Source: Cephalopachus bancanus
Taxonomy: Eukaryota; Chordata; Mammalia; Primates; Tarsiidae
Direction: 5' to 3'
DNA length: 64,000 nucleotides
Assembly: GCA_027257055.1 (NCBI GenBank)
Contig: JAPVLO010000275.1
Span: 1,550,001 to 1,614,000, forward strand
Shown piece after piece: positions 47,941-61,200 of this stretch; the first letter of the stretch is position 1, and every line of letters starts with the position of its first letter. The position numbers were made by a program, and so were the translations under genes. The notes under the pieces are model-generated. The model did no database searches and was not told where the DNA came from. It saw only the letters and a list, made by a program, of their open reading frames with translations.

Positions 47941-49201
47941 ATGACATCAGAAGGGAAATCTCCTGACAAAAAAAGACCTCGTAGAAGCTTATCAGTCAGC
48001 AAGACTAAAAAAAATGCATCTAATTCTATTATTTCGTATTTTAACAATGCACCACCTGCTAAACTTGCCTGCCCCATTTGTAATAAGTTGGTGCCGAGAT
48101 ATGACTTAAATCGGCACCTTGATGAAGTGTGTGCTAACAATGATGACATTGTTCAAGATGATCCAGTGCAAGTTGGCTTAATGAATTCAGATACATCTGC
48201 AGTAGATTCAACCAGTATTACCTTAGAAGATGTAACACCAAAGAAGTCATCACCACCAAAGACGGATTTAACCTCTGGCCAAGGTGATTCAGCAAAACGG
48301 AGCATAAAACAGACCAGTCCCTACTTTAAAAGTAATGATGGTTTGGTGTGCAGAAATCAAGATGAACTGAGAAATCATAGTGTGAAAGTCATTCCTTTGG
48401 GAAGCTTGTCATCTAAATTATCCAGAAAATACATAAAGGCTAAAAAATCAATAGATAAGAATGAGGAATTTGCCAGTCATTGTCCCCAGAGTTCCAAATC
48501 CACAGTTGTTAGGAGCCTTGTTGATAAGTGTTCACAAATTGAGGATGAAGATCAAATTTTGGAGAACAGTTCTCAAAAGGAAAACCTGTTGACTTTTGAT
48601 TCGCTAAAGGAGGAGAGTATTCCTGAATATACGGTAAAAGGCAGTAAACTCCTGGAAGCTGAGAACCAAAAGGTCACCCAGGAATTTGGGAAGTCAGTTC
48701 TCACCTCTGGCTCCTCAGATAGTGCTCTCGTGTTACTCTCGCCGGCTTTAACTCATGGGGATAAATTAAAGTCGGATGCAGAAGACAATCTTGTAGAGCA
48801 AGAGAGTATCAGAGGAGTGGATGGTAAAGGAGTTGGACAGTGTGAGGCTGGTAGTTGTGAAGAAGTAAAAATGACTGTTGCTTTAGAAGCTGAAACACAG
48901 TTGTCACATTTGGAGGCAAAATCTCGTAGTTCTACAAATGATGCTTGTAAATGGAGTGACATCCAAGCACTTCCTCTGAAAGGTGACAGTAACTTAAAGA
49001 ATGAAGTCTCTTACAGTATTCCTTCGGAGCAGGGGTCGATCGGTGATGGTCTTGGTCAGACAACCCAAACACTGCCACCTCATCCGTACTACCTTCAGAG
49101 CTTCTTGGTGGTACTGAAAGCCGTGCTTGAGAATGAAGATGATATGATGCTCTTTGATGAACAAGAGAAGGGAATTGTAGCTAAATTTTATCAGTTATCA
49201 G
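47941..49201 (+). CDS. FAN1: FAN1 first coding exon
   Basis: Encodes residues 1-420 plus one base: basic N-terminus [12 protein letters not shown]4 finger, SPYF motif, then a long Ser/Glu-rich disordered linker, ending with [20 protein letters not shown] and KFYQLS. The donor is TCAG|GTATTT. Confidence 0.97.
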
Positions 49202-52200
49202 GTATTTTTATCTTGTGTTTGCTTTTGGGTTTTGTTTCCTGTATGTTGCTCTGATTTGGGCAGGATGTGACTTGCAGTACTCTCACAACCGCAAGGAGTC
49301 ACTGTGGTTTTGTGACTGCTCTGTGAGGTCTGAGCCTACTGTAAGGTTTATATCGATAAGAGGCAAGATTTTGTGCCTGATGATGTCTACTCCTGCAAGC
49401 TGTACTTTGGTTATAATGAAAGCAGCTGTTTTGCCTTCATAGGTATATTTGATAGTTGCAAACAACCTTTTCCAGATTTAAGAAAAATATAGTGTACCTT
49501 AGAAAAGTATACTTGGCATTTTGAGCCTGTAATCAGGCTTACCGTTAGGTTGTTTGTTGTTTTTACATGCCATTTCCTCAAAGATGAAAGTAAAGTAAAA
49601 TATAGGAAAAACCAAACCAACCTGAGTCATATTTTCTTTCTCCCAACATTTTAGATTCATGCACTGTGCCTTTTAAAGACAGGGTGTGGATGGAATGGAA
49701 ACTTTAAAGCTTAAATTGGTACATTTCAAAATACAAGTCTATGCCTCAAGTCCTTGGCAGCCAGGGATGGCTCCAAGCCAGTAGTAGTCCAGGTTAGGAG
49801 GAAAAGCCACCTTTATGTTCCTGCACTGTTATTCGAGACGGTCATGATTGATGGCTCTGTGAAACTGATTTACTCATTAGGAAAAACTTACTTGATGGCT
49901 ACACTGTCCTCTAGTAAAATGTAACCATGTCTGACTCCTTGGTAGATTAAGAAAAAGAAAAATCCTGAACATTACTACTAAGTTTAAGAGAATGATTTTT
50001 GTTTTAAATTCACAAAGTGGAATTACAGTATTCCTTGTATTTCCTTTTAACATGTGAGTGATACTTCTCTGGACACAGTTGTGTAAGATATCTGCACAAC
50101 TTTGTCCTGTTCTCACCAGAAGATGGTCATAATATAACATTGGGTGTTCCATCCAAAGTAGTCAGAGAACTTCGGTTGGGTGCTGATTGCATTAATGAGA
50201 ATGAGTGGTTGATGGCTCTGAGCTTCTATGTGATCAAGAAGTAGGAACATTTTTCCCATTCAAGCTCTGCATATTCTTGTGTCTTGCTTTTTTCTGTTTA
50301 TTAATTTATTGTTTCACTTTAAACATAGAGCCAAAGAAATATATATACAACTTTTCTAGAATAAAGAAGCATGATAATATAGGCACAAAGATACAGAAAC
50401 ATTAAAAAAAAAATAAAAATTACCTAAACAGAATTTTCATAACTATACAATTTTCTTTTTTTTTTTTTTTTGAGTTGGAGTCTTACTCTGTCGTCCAGAC
50501 TGGAGTGCAGTGGCTGCTCCCAGCCACCGCAGCCTTGACCTGCTGGGCTCCGGCGATCCGGCGGAATTACAGGCATGCGCTACCACGCCCAGCTGATTTT
50601 TTGATTTATTGTAGAGATGAGGTCTCGCTGCCCAGGCGGGTCTCGAACCCGTGGGCTTAGGCAATCCACTCACCTCAGCCTCCCAAAGGTGCAGGATTAC
50701 AGGCTGAGCCACCGAGCCTGGCTTACAATTTTATTTTCTAAAAGTAGCATTTTTTTGTTTTTTGGTTGGTTTTTTTGAGTTGGAGTCTCACTCCGTCACC
50801 CAGGCTGGAGTGCAGTAGAACACTCACATCTACCCCAGTGTCAACCAGCTGGGCTCTGGCAATCCTTCCGCCTCAACCTTCCAAGCAACTGGAACCACAG
50901 ATGTGCGCTACCATGCCTGGCTAATTTTTTATTTTATTGTAGAGACAAGGTCTTGCCAAGTTGCCTGGGCTGATCTCGAATCTGCAGGCTCAGACAGTCT
51001 ACTAGCCTTGGCCTCCCAAAGTGCTAGGATTACAGGCTGTCACCAAGCCTGGCCTAAAAGTAGTTTTTAAAATATTTCTACTCATAATACTTTTAAAAAT
51101 ACAACATAAGGCTGGGCACAATGGCTCAAGCCTGTAATCCCAGCACTTTGGGAGGTCGAGGTAAGGGGATTGACCTGAGCCCACAGGTTCAAGAACAGCC
51201 TGGGCAACTTGACAAGACCTTTTCTCTACAATAAATCAAAAAATTAGCTGGGCATGGTAGCGCGTGCCTGTAATTCTGGCTACTTAGAAGGCTGAGGGGG
51301 AAGGATCACCTGAGCCCAGCAGGTCGATGCTGGGGTGGCCCTGAGCATGTACTACATTCTAGCCTGGGTGATGGAGTGAGACTCCAACTCAAAAAAAAAA
51401 AAAAACATATAATGAGAGGAAATAGGACTTTTGAAAGAATTATTTGCAGTCACCAGGTTAACAATTTATTTCATTTTTTAAAAAGTTTTATTTTAAAGAT
51501 GTAGGGTACAGTTCAGTATTGGGTATGCATGTGTTCATCGTAGAGGTAACGTTTGGGTCTCCCTTTGGTCCTCACTTTGCCTGATTTGAGATCAGGTACC
51601 CTTATTGATGCTATGTGTCCCATCCCCTCCCCCGCAGTTTCCTGCTATTGCCAATCCCTTTCTTATAGTATGGTAATGTTCAGGATCCACTTATGAGTGA
51701 GAATATGTGATACTCACTTCTTTGTTTCTGTGATAGATCACTGAGTATTGCATGTTTATTGTAACACTATTTGTGGTAGCAAAAACATGGGACCAACCAT
51801 GCTGCCTGGTGAAACTAGACTGGATTTTAAAAATGTGGTACATACACTAGATGGAATATTATGCAGCCATAAAGAAGGACAGAGTTATGGACTTCACAGC
51901 AACTTGAATGGTTTTGCCTTTTTAAAGAAAAAAAGGAAAATATGTTTTGAAAATTTTGAAAATACAACTTTGGGCCGGGCTCGGTGGCTCAGCCTGTGTT
52001 CCCAGCACTTTGGGAGGCTGAGACAAGTGGATTGCCTGAGCCTGCGGATTCGAGACCAGTCTGGACAACTTGGCGAGACCTTGTCTCTGCAATAAATCAA
52101 AAATTAGCTGGGCATGGAAGGTTGAGGCGGAAAGATCACTGGAGCCTGGCAGGTCAACGCTGGGGTGGCTGTGAGCATGCCACCACACTCCAGCCTGGAT

Positions 52201-55200
52201 GATGGAGTGAGATTCCAACTCAACAAAAACACCCCAAACAAAACAATGATGCCATTTTAGATTTGCCTGAAATGTAAAAATAATCTGGGTGACAGGGATC
52301 CTGAGACCAAACAGGTTTATTTTTATTTTTATTTTATTTTTGAGTTGGAGTCTCACTCTGTCACCCAGACTGTCGTGCAGTGGCTGCTCCCGGCCACCGC
52401 GGCCTCGACCTGCTGGGCTCCGGTGATCCTTCCACCTCAGCCTTCCAAGTAGCTGGAACTACAGGCGCATGCTACCATGCCCGGCTAATTTTTGATTTAT
52501 TGTAGAGATGAGGTCTCGCCAAGTTGCCCAGGCGGGTCTCGAACCCGCGGGCTCAGGCAATCCGCTCAACTCGGCCTCCCAAGGTGCGGGATTACAGACT
52601 GAGTCACGAGCCTGGCTCAAATAGGTTTATTAAGAAGTTTGGCCAATCATTAATAAAACAAAAACAACAGATGCTAGTGAGGATGCAGAGAAGGGAGAAT
52701 GCTTCTACACTGTTGGTGGGAATGCAAACTAGTTCAACATTTATGGAAAACAGTGTGGTGATTCCTAAAAGAACTAGAAACTGACCTTCCGTATAGTGTG
52801 GCAATCCCTCTTCTGGGAATATACCTGGAAGAACTAAGTCGCTCTACAAAAAAGATACCTAGACACACATGTTTATTGTAGCAGTATTTACAATAGCAAG
52901 AATATGGACCCAACTGTGCTGCCCATCAAAACTGAACTGGATAAGGAAATGTGGCACATATATACGATGGAATACTATGCAGCCATAAAGAAGGATAAAA
53001 TTATGAACTTTGCAGCAACTTGGATGGAGTTAGAGTCTAATACTCATTGATTTATCTCAGAAACAAAGAACTGAGTACTACATATTCTCATAAGCAGACC
53101 CTGAACATTTACCATAATACTACAAGAAAGGGATTGGCAGTAACCAGAAACTACCAGAGAAGGGGAGAGGTACATAACATCAATAAGGGTATCTAATTTC
53201 AACCAGGTGAAGTGGGGACCAAAGGGAGGCCCAAACTACACAGTTATACAGGTGGTAGGCATATATGTATTTCTAATAAAGTACATTGACTCACCTTAGG
53301 CTTAACAAGTAAGTGATATTTGCAGGTTGTTTTTAGAAGAAATGTGTTTTTCACCATTTTTCTTTTTTACAGCTAGTGGTCAGAAGTTATACGTAAGGCT
53401 CTTTCAACGTAAATTAAGCTGGATCAAGATGAATAAATTAGAATATGAAGAGATTGCCTCAGACTTAACACCTGTAATCGAAGAATTGAAGCATGCAGGC
53501 TTTCTACAGACAGGTATGACTAAGTAGAAGGAAATGTGAAATGTGAATAGGATCTTAAGAATTAGGTTTCTGGGGCGTGGTAGCGCATGCCTGTAATTCC
53601 AGCTACTCGGAAGGCTGAGGCGGAAGGATCGCCGGAGCCCAGCAGGTCGAGGCTGCGGTGGCCGGGAGCGGCCACTGCACTCCAGTCTGGGCGACAGAGT
53701 GAGACTCCAACTCAAAAAAAAAAAAAAAAAAAAAAAAAGAATTAGGTTTCTGTGGATAACTTAATGGTGGTAATATTAGTGTGGTGTTTCTCCTGGTTAA
53801 TGCCTAGTAACCAGCAATTTATTTTTTTTGGAGGCGTTTCACTCCATTTCCCAGGCTGGAGTGCAGTGGCACACTCATAGCCACACCAGCGTCGACCTGC
53901 TGGGCTCAGGTGATCCTTCTGCCTCAGCCTTCCAAGTAGCTAAAACTATAGGCGCACACTACCGGGCCTGGCTGATTTTTTATTTATTGTAGAGATGAGG
54001 TCCCACTAAGTTGCCCATGCTGGTCTTGAACCCATGGGCTCAGGCAATGCACTCACCTCGGCCTCCTAGAGTGCTGAGATTACAGGCTGAGCCTGGTCTG
54101 TTTATTTTTTTAAGTTGAGTTTTAAATCTCAATTTCAGATTATTCATGAGATGCTAATGCCATCCTTAGCCTGAATGAAGAATACTAGAGTGATGGGGGA
54201 TTGTCTGCTGCTATTTGCTTGCCTGTCACAGGCTTTGGACCAGCATCACCTCAGGACAGACATGTGGGCGTCTGCCACAGAGGAAATGCATCCCTCCCCG
54301 GTGCTCTCCTTCCAGCAAAAACTTGACTGATCTTATTCTGAGTCCTCATCTTTATGATAGGATAAAGCTGGTTTGCTTGAAACCAGTATTGCCTCTAAAA
54401 ACCTTATCTGCCTCCACCTGTACACAAAACTCTCAGATTATAAATTGGTTGCTTGAAGAATTGTCGGATTGTTTTAAGCCTGTGTGGACACCGATGGAGA
54501 GTCTGTCCTCTGCAGTGATACCCTTGTTTTCTTGTCAGTAGCATTCACTAAGTACTTACCCTGGTATTGAGAAGGACAGCTGAGCTTTGGTTTCAAGTTG
54601 TTGCCATTGTAGACTAAAATAAGCAAATCAGGCTAGATGATTTCTCTGGGCCAGAGTGTCTAGTGGGAGCAGTAAGTAGGATAAAGTTAGAGTGATTGTT
54701 GGGTGGGGGTGGATGGGATGAGATGGGGGAAGTGGTAAGGCAGTGGACAAGGGCCCTCCGCAGAGCAGTGCTTCCCGGTTGTCATGCCAGCAGGGTCACC
54801 TGGGAGCCTGATTCTGTCCTTACCTGACTCAGAAGATCTGGGTCAGATTTCATTAGTGGACATGTCTGATGGGCATGCCAGATGACTGCTGCAGGTGAGC
54901 CTGGCTTACCTTTAAATGGCCTGGAAGCAACACAACCAGGACCCCAGTGGCTCATGGTGGCACGGTCAAGTCTAAGTCCTACCTCTATGCTCCATAAAGC
55001 CTCTTGGGGCCTGTCTCTGGCTGCTCCTGACCTCATCTTCTGACTGTCTCTTGCTCCCCCTGCTGTGCCCACATAGCCCTCCTCCATGTTTTTCACCATG
55101 CTGCCTGCATTCCTTCTCCAGAGCCTTAGACTCATGTGGGACAGCTTCCACCACCTGGCTACATAGCTTGTCCCACATTTCATTCACCTCTGCTCTGCAT

Positions 55201-58200
55201 CACCATATCAGAGGTTTGCCTGACCACCCTGGGTGAAATATAGCCAACCTTCCTGCCAGGTTCCGTATGCCTCACCCAGTCATGCTTTTCTTTATAGCAG
55301 TTATCAATACCACCAGATTCATATACTCACTTCTTTCTTTCTTTCTTTTTTTTTTTTTTTTGAGTTGGAGTCTCTGTCACCCAGACTGGAGTACAGTGGC
55401 CGCTCCCCGCCACCGCAGCCTCGACTTGCTGGGCTCCGGCGATCCTTCCGCCTCAGCCTTCCAAGTAGCTGGAACTACAGGCACGCGCTACCACACCTGG
55501 CTAATTTTTTATTTATTGTAGAGATGAGGTCTCGCTAAGTTGCCCAGGCAGGTCTCGAACCCACAGGCTCAGGCAATCCACTCACCTCAGCCTCCCAAAG
55601 GCGCGGGATTACAGGCTGAGCCACCGAGCCTGGCTCACTTATTTCTTATGCTAGGATAAGTTCCTGTGGTTGGGACTTGGTTCACTGTAGTGTGCCCAGG
55701 GCCTTACAATGTTTCTAGGCATGCAGGGCATACCCAGTAAGTTTTTTTTGAAGGGAGGAAGAAGGTACTGCCCTAAACTGTGGATGCCTTCAAGGCGAAG
55801 GCCAGCCAGGTCGGAGGCAAATTCCCAAGCTTAGTGTGGTGGCGGGGCCCACAGTAGCAGGGCATGTTCATGAATGCTGGGAGAGCAGGGTGAGGCCTGT
55901 GGGAAGAGGAGGACTGATGGTCAGTTTACCCTGTGATGTGGCTTGAAGGTCCCATTGGAGGCTTTGTGACCACAGACAGGGAATATGTTTCCTGCAAGCT
56001 TGTAAGCAGGGTATCCTAGCCATAATGGCTGTTGAAGTATGTTTTTGTTTTAGCAACATCTTTCTTTACTTTTTGTGAGAGTTTCTGTCTTTTATAACTT
56101 TTAAGAGATCTGTTTTCTACATTCCTTAATGATTGGCTTGGCAAACTAATGAACATTTCTATAGTAGAGCTTTATTTTATTTGCATCTAACTAAAGCAAA
56201 TAAAACCGGAACATAGTAAAATTCTTTAAAACTATTTTAACTTAAAAAAATCATTTCAGAATCTGAGTTGCAAGAACTCTCTGAAGTACTTGAACTCCTC
56301 TCTGCTCCTGAACTAAAAACCCTGGCCAAGACCTTCCACTTGGTGAATCCCAATGGACAGAAACAGCAGCTGATGGACGCCTTCCTCAAACTGGCCAGAC
56401 AGCGTTCGGTCTGCACATGGGGCAGGAGTCAACCTGCAGTCAGTGCCGTGATTTTAAAAAGGTTTTGTTGGCTTTTAATACAGTAAACACATTGAAAATG
56501 CTGATAGCGCATATTAGTTAGTTTATGATAACTGATAGTGCACTTTTTTGAATTATAGTTGTTTATTTCAGTTGCAGTTGGATTGAAAAGGAATCCAACT
56601 GGAAAAGCCTTAGTTGTAATAGACTGGATTCTTTCTTGGCTTTTACTCAAAATTCCTGATGTAATACCATACTAATTTCCAGGACCAAGAAAAGCCAGAA
56701 GACAGTGGGCCTTTGGTAAATCCTAGTATTTTACTGTCTAAGAAAAGTATACTTTTAGCTATAGTTCTTACAGGACTTTAGGGTAAACTATTCAGTCAGA
56801 TTTTTATTTTAATAAACTTTTTGTTTACTAAACAAAGTGTAATCAGGCAGTCTTAATATGCAATTAAAAAATTTACTATAGAGATGAGGTTTTGCACAGT
56901 TGTCCAAGCTGGTCTTGAACCCCTGGGTTTAGGTAGTCCTCTCACTTTGGCTTCCCAAAGTGCTGGGATTACAGACATGAGCCACCATGTCTGGCTTAGT
57001 TGTATTTCTTAAGTATTTGATGTTATCCCTGTATGTAACATTTTATAGGTAAGTAAACATTCAAATTAGCAGCCCTCTCTTGGTATATGCATTCAGCATA
57101 GAGATATATTAAATTTTTAAAAAGAATTTTGCCACTGACTGTACTTACAGGAAATGAAATTGTCCAAACAAAAAATTGGTTTTTTGTTTGTTTGTTTTTT
57201 GTTGAGACGAGGTCTCACCAAGTCACTGTGGGCTCAGGCAATCTACTCGCCTCGGCCTCCCAAAGTGCTGGCATCACAGGCTGACCCACGGATCCTGGCT
57301 GAGTTCTCAGTTTAATGGTGGTGTGATAGAAATCCCATCCCATCCCCTCATTTCTGTGATGGTGACACTCATCTCTTCTATGCCTCCAGGGATGCAGTGC
57401 TGCCTTTGGTTTAAGAGCTTCTACACTAGGACCGTGTGAGGTCTCTATTAGGCCAGTGTGTCCCAACTGGGGGCATTTGGCATCGTCTGGAGATATTTTT
57501 GGTTGTCACCATTGGGGGTGGTGATGCTAATGGCATCTAGTAAGTGGAGGCTAGGGACATTGCTGATAATCCTATAATGTACAGGGCAGCCCCCCACAAC
57601 AAAGAATTATCCAGCCTAAGTATTAATAATGCTGAGGTTGAGGGACCATCTACACATGGTATCTAAGACACTAGAATTCAGAGGGCTCACATGGTCCTGA
57701 ATTTAATTCAGACCTTGAAGCTCACCTTGCGGACATCCAGAATTGAGTTAATTCTAAGGTTACCTTGGACTGGAGATGGACCTAGACCATTTTGTACATT
57801 AGACAATAGCATTGAACATTGGTGTATACATGGGCCACTTCCTGGTACACAAATTCTGATGCTTTATCAAGAGTCCTTCATAATGACATTTTAAATAAAT
57901 ACCTAGTATTTAATCTAGATCATCACTGGAATCAAGACTTGAGAATTGCTAATGTTGAATAGAAAATACTTTTATGAAAGTTTTCCTGTATTTGAAGTGC
58001 TCACGACCAGAGTAAACCCCATCCTACTCTGTGGCCAGGAAAGGAAGCAATTTATTAAGCCAGACCATGTATGGAGCCATTTGGAGATTTAAATTAATTC
58101 AGTCCTCTGTATCCCTAGGTGGGCTCAGCCTCAGAGCAGTTAAGTAATGCTCCAGTGTTTAGAATAGTGAGTGCCACTTCTCTTTATTTTAGTTTAAAAT

Positions 58201-61200
58201 AATTGGTGAAATCTGACATTCAAATGCGTATAAAACCAAAAGGCATTTCTATAATGTATATTTTTTCAGAGCAAAAGCCTTGGCTGGACAGTCACTAAGA
58301 GTCTGTAAAGGCCCCAGGGCTGTGTTTTCCCGGATCTTGCTTCTATTTTCATTGACTGACTCTACGGAAGATGAAGACGCGGCTTGTGGGGGTCAGGGGC
58401 AACTTTCCACGGTCCTTTTGGTCAACCTCGGCCGAATGGAGTTTCCGAGTTACACAGTCCATCGGAAAACCCAAATCTTTCAAGACAGAGAAGATCTTAT
58501 CAGGTAAGGTGACATTAGCTTACTATAATATCTGTGTATTTTATCATTTAGTATTATAAAAAGTTTTATTATTTTTTTGCCAAAGGAGGAACATTAAGTC
58601 CACAACCAAAACGGATTTTGGAGTTTATTTTTTATCTTTTTTACCTTGCTTATATATGTTTCTAAGACTATAGGAAGAATATAGAAATGAACTTAGATTA
58701 AGACTGTCAAAAAATAAGGAGTTTTGAGTTAGAACTATAAGAATTTTCCCCGGCTTATGTTTCCAAATAGCTTTTGGGGGTGGTGATGCTAATGGCATCT
58801 AGTAAGTGGAGGCTAGGGACATTGCTGATAATCCTATAATGTACAGGGCAGCTCCCCACAACAAAGAATTATCCAGCCTAAGTGTTAATAGTGCTGAGGT
58901 TGAGGGTATTTTTTTAATGCAGACATTTTAACAAACCTGCCTTAGGAATATGTTGTTGACCTGAACAAGACTGAAGATGAATGTTTTCCTATAAAAACTC
59001 TTCAGATAAAGCTACTAATAATTTGTATACTGTATATTAGATCGTGTACATGATAAATTAGAAATTTCACTAATTTATATTGGTACATGGACTTAATGAA
59101 CATTTGATTTGAACAGCAAAAGTTGGTTTTTTTTTTTTTTTTGAGTTGGAGTCTCACTCTGTCTCCCAGACTGGAGTGCAGTGGCCGCTCCCAGCCACTG
59201 CAGCCTCGATCTGCTGGGCTCCAGCGATCCTTCCACCTCAGCCTTCCAAGTAGCCGGAACTACAGGCGTGCGCTACCACACCCGGCTAATTTTATTTATT
59301 TATTTTTTGTGGAGATGAGGTCTCACCAAGTTGCCCAGGCGGGTCTCAAACTAGCGGGCTCAGGCAATTCACTCACCTCAGCCTCCCAAGGCGCGGGATT
59401 ATAGGCTGAGCCACCGAGCCCGGCTCAAAAGTTGTTTTTGAACTAAAAATAGAACAGCCATCTGAGCCAGCAATCCCACTTCTGAGTATTTACCTGGAAG
59501 AATGAAAAGCGGGGACTCAAAGAGATATTTGCACACCCATGTTCATAGCTGCATTATTCACAATAGCCAAGTGATGGAAGCAACCCAAGTGCCCTCAACA
59601 GATGAATGGTAGAAAAAAGTGATATGTATACACACACACGTGCCTGTGCAATGGAATCCTCTTCAGTCATAAAAATGATAGAAATTCTGTCATTGTAGTG
59701 GCAACGTGGATGAACTTGGAGAACTTTTTTTTTTTTTTTTTGAGTTGGAGTCTCACTCTGTCGCTCAGGCTGGAGTGCAGTGGCACGTTCACGGCCACCA
59801 CAGCCTTGACATATTGGGCTTCAGGCAATCCTTTCGCTTCAGCCTTCCAAGTAGCTGGGACTACAGGCATGTGCTACCATGCCCGGCTAATTTTTTAAAT
59901 TATTGTAGAGATGAGGTCTTGCCAAGTTACCCAGGCTGGTCTCGAACCCCTGGGCTCAGGCAGTCTTCTTACTCGGCCTCCCAAAGTGCTGAGATTACAG
60001 ACTTGAGCCAGCAAGAGAACTTTAAGTGAAGTAAGCCAGGCACGGAAAGACAAATGCTATGTGTTTTCACTCATATGTGGGGGCTTAGAGTTGATCTTAT
60101 AGACATAGAGAGTAGAATAGTGGTTACCAGAGGCTGGGAAGGCTAGGGGAGATAGGGGAATATTGGTTAACAGACACAAAAGTGCACCTAGATAAAAGGA
60201 ATGAGTTCTAGGATTCCCTGGTACTATAGGATGACTGTAATGAACAATTATTGTGTATTTTCAAATAGTTAGAAGAGTGGATTTGGAATGTTCCCAACAC
60301 AAAGGTATGATAATATTTGAGGTGATGCTGGGCATGGTACTTGTAGTCCCAGCTACTTGGAAGGCTGGGGTAGGAGGATCATTTAAGCCCAGAAGTTTGA
60401 GACTAGCATGAGTAACAGTGAGATTTCATCTCTAAAAATTTTTTTTAAAGTTTGAAGTGATAGATATGCCAGTTACTGTGATTTGATCATTACACATTGT
60501 ATATGTGCATCAAACTATCACATTATATGCCATAAATACGTGCAATCACTGTGTCAATTAAAAATAATAATAAAGGGTACCTTCACAATGAATATATGTA
60601 TACCTAACCCTTAACTGTACCCCACAAGTTTAAAAAAAATTAAAAAAAGAACAGATCAACAAATAATAATAGAAGCAAAACAAGTAAATAGTGGGATTAC
60701 AGTATTAAAAAGTAGGTTTTGATAAGAAAGAATAGTGTAGATCTCACAGAAAAAAATACATAGATTTTCTAAAAAAAGAAAAACACCTTTTATAAGAAAA
60801 AATTAATTTGGAGTTCCTAAAATGTCGCTTTTGATTCTTGATCTGAGATTTCTGACTCATTTAACTAAAATTCTTTCTGATATTTGCTTTCAGGAAAGTC
60901 CTTTAAGTGTTTCTAAAAAAGCCATGTGCTTTTATTTTATTTTATTTTATTTTGAGTTGGAGTCTCACTCTGTCACCCAGACTGGAGTGCAGTGGCCGCT
61001 CCTGGCCACTGCAGCCTTGACCTGCTGGGCTCCAGCGATCCTTCCGCCTCAGCCTTCCAAGTAGCTGGAACTACAGGCATGCACTACCACGCCTGGCTAA
61101 TTTTTTTGATTTATTGTAGAGATGAGGTCTCACCAAGTTGCCCAGGCGGGTCTTGAACCTGCAGGCTCACTCACCTCGGCCTGCCAAAGCGCGGGATTAC

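Larger units (their letters stand above)
59425..60575 (+). mobile_element. L1M-type 3-prime region, sense, with two SINE insertions
   Basis: Old L1 wording (TTCATAGCTGCATTATTCAC, GTGGTTACCAGAGGCTGGGA) runs to TGTCAATTAAAAATAAT; interrupted at 59727 and 60325. Confidence 0.8.

Noticed and set aside
52640..53285. Possible coding remnants in L1 text
   Set aside because: Only the L1 3-prime part is present, with many stops; no intact L1 ORF exists anywhere in the window.
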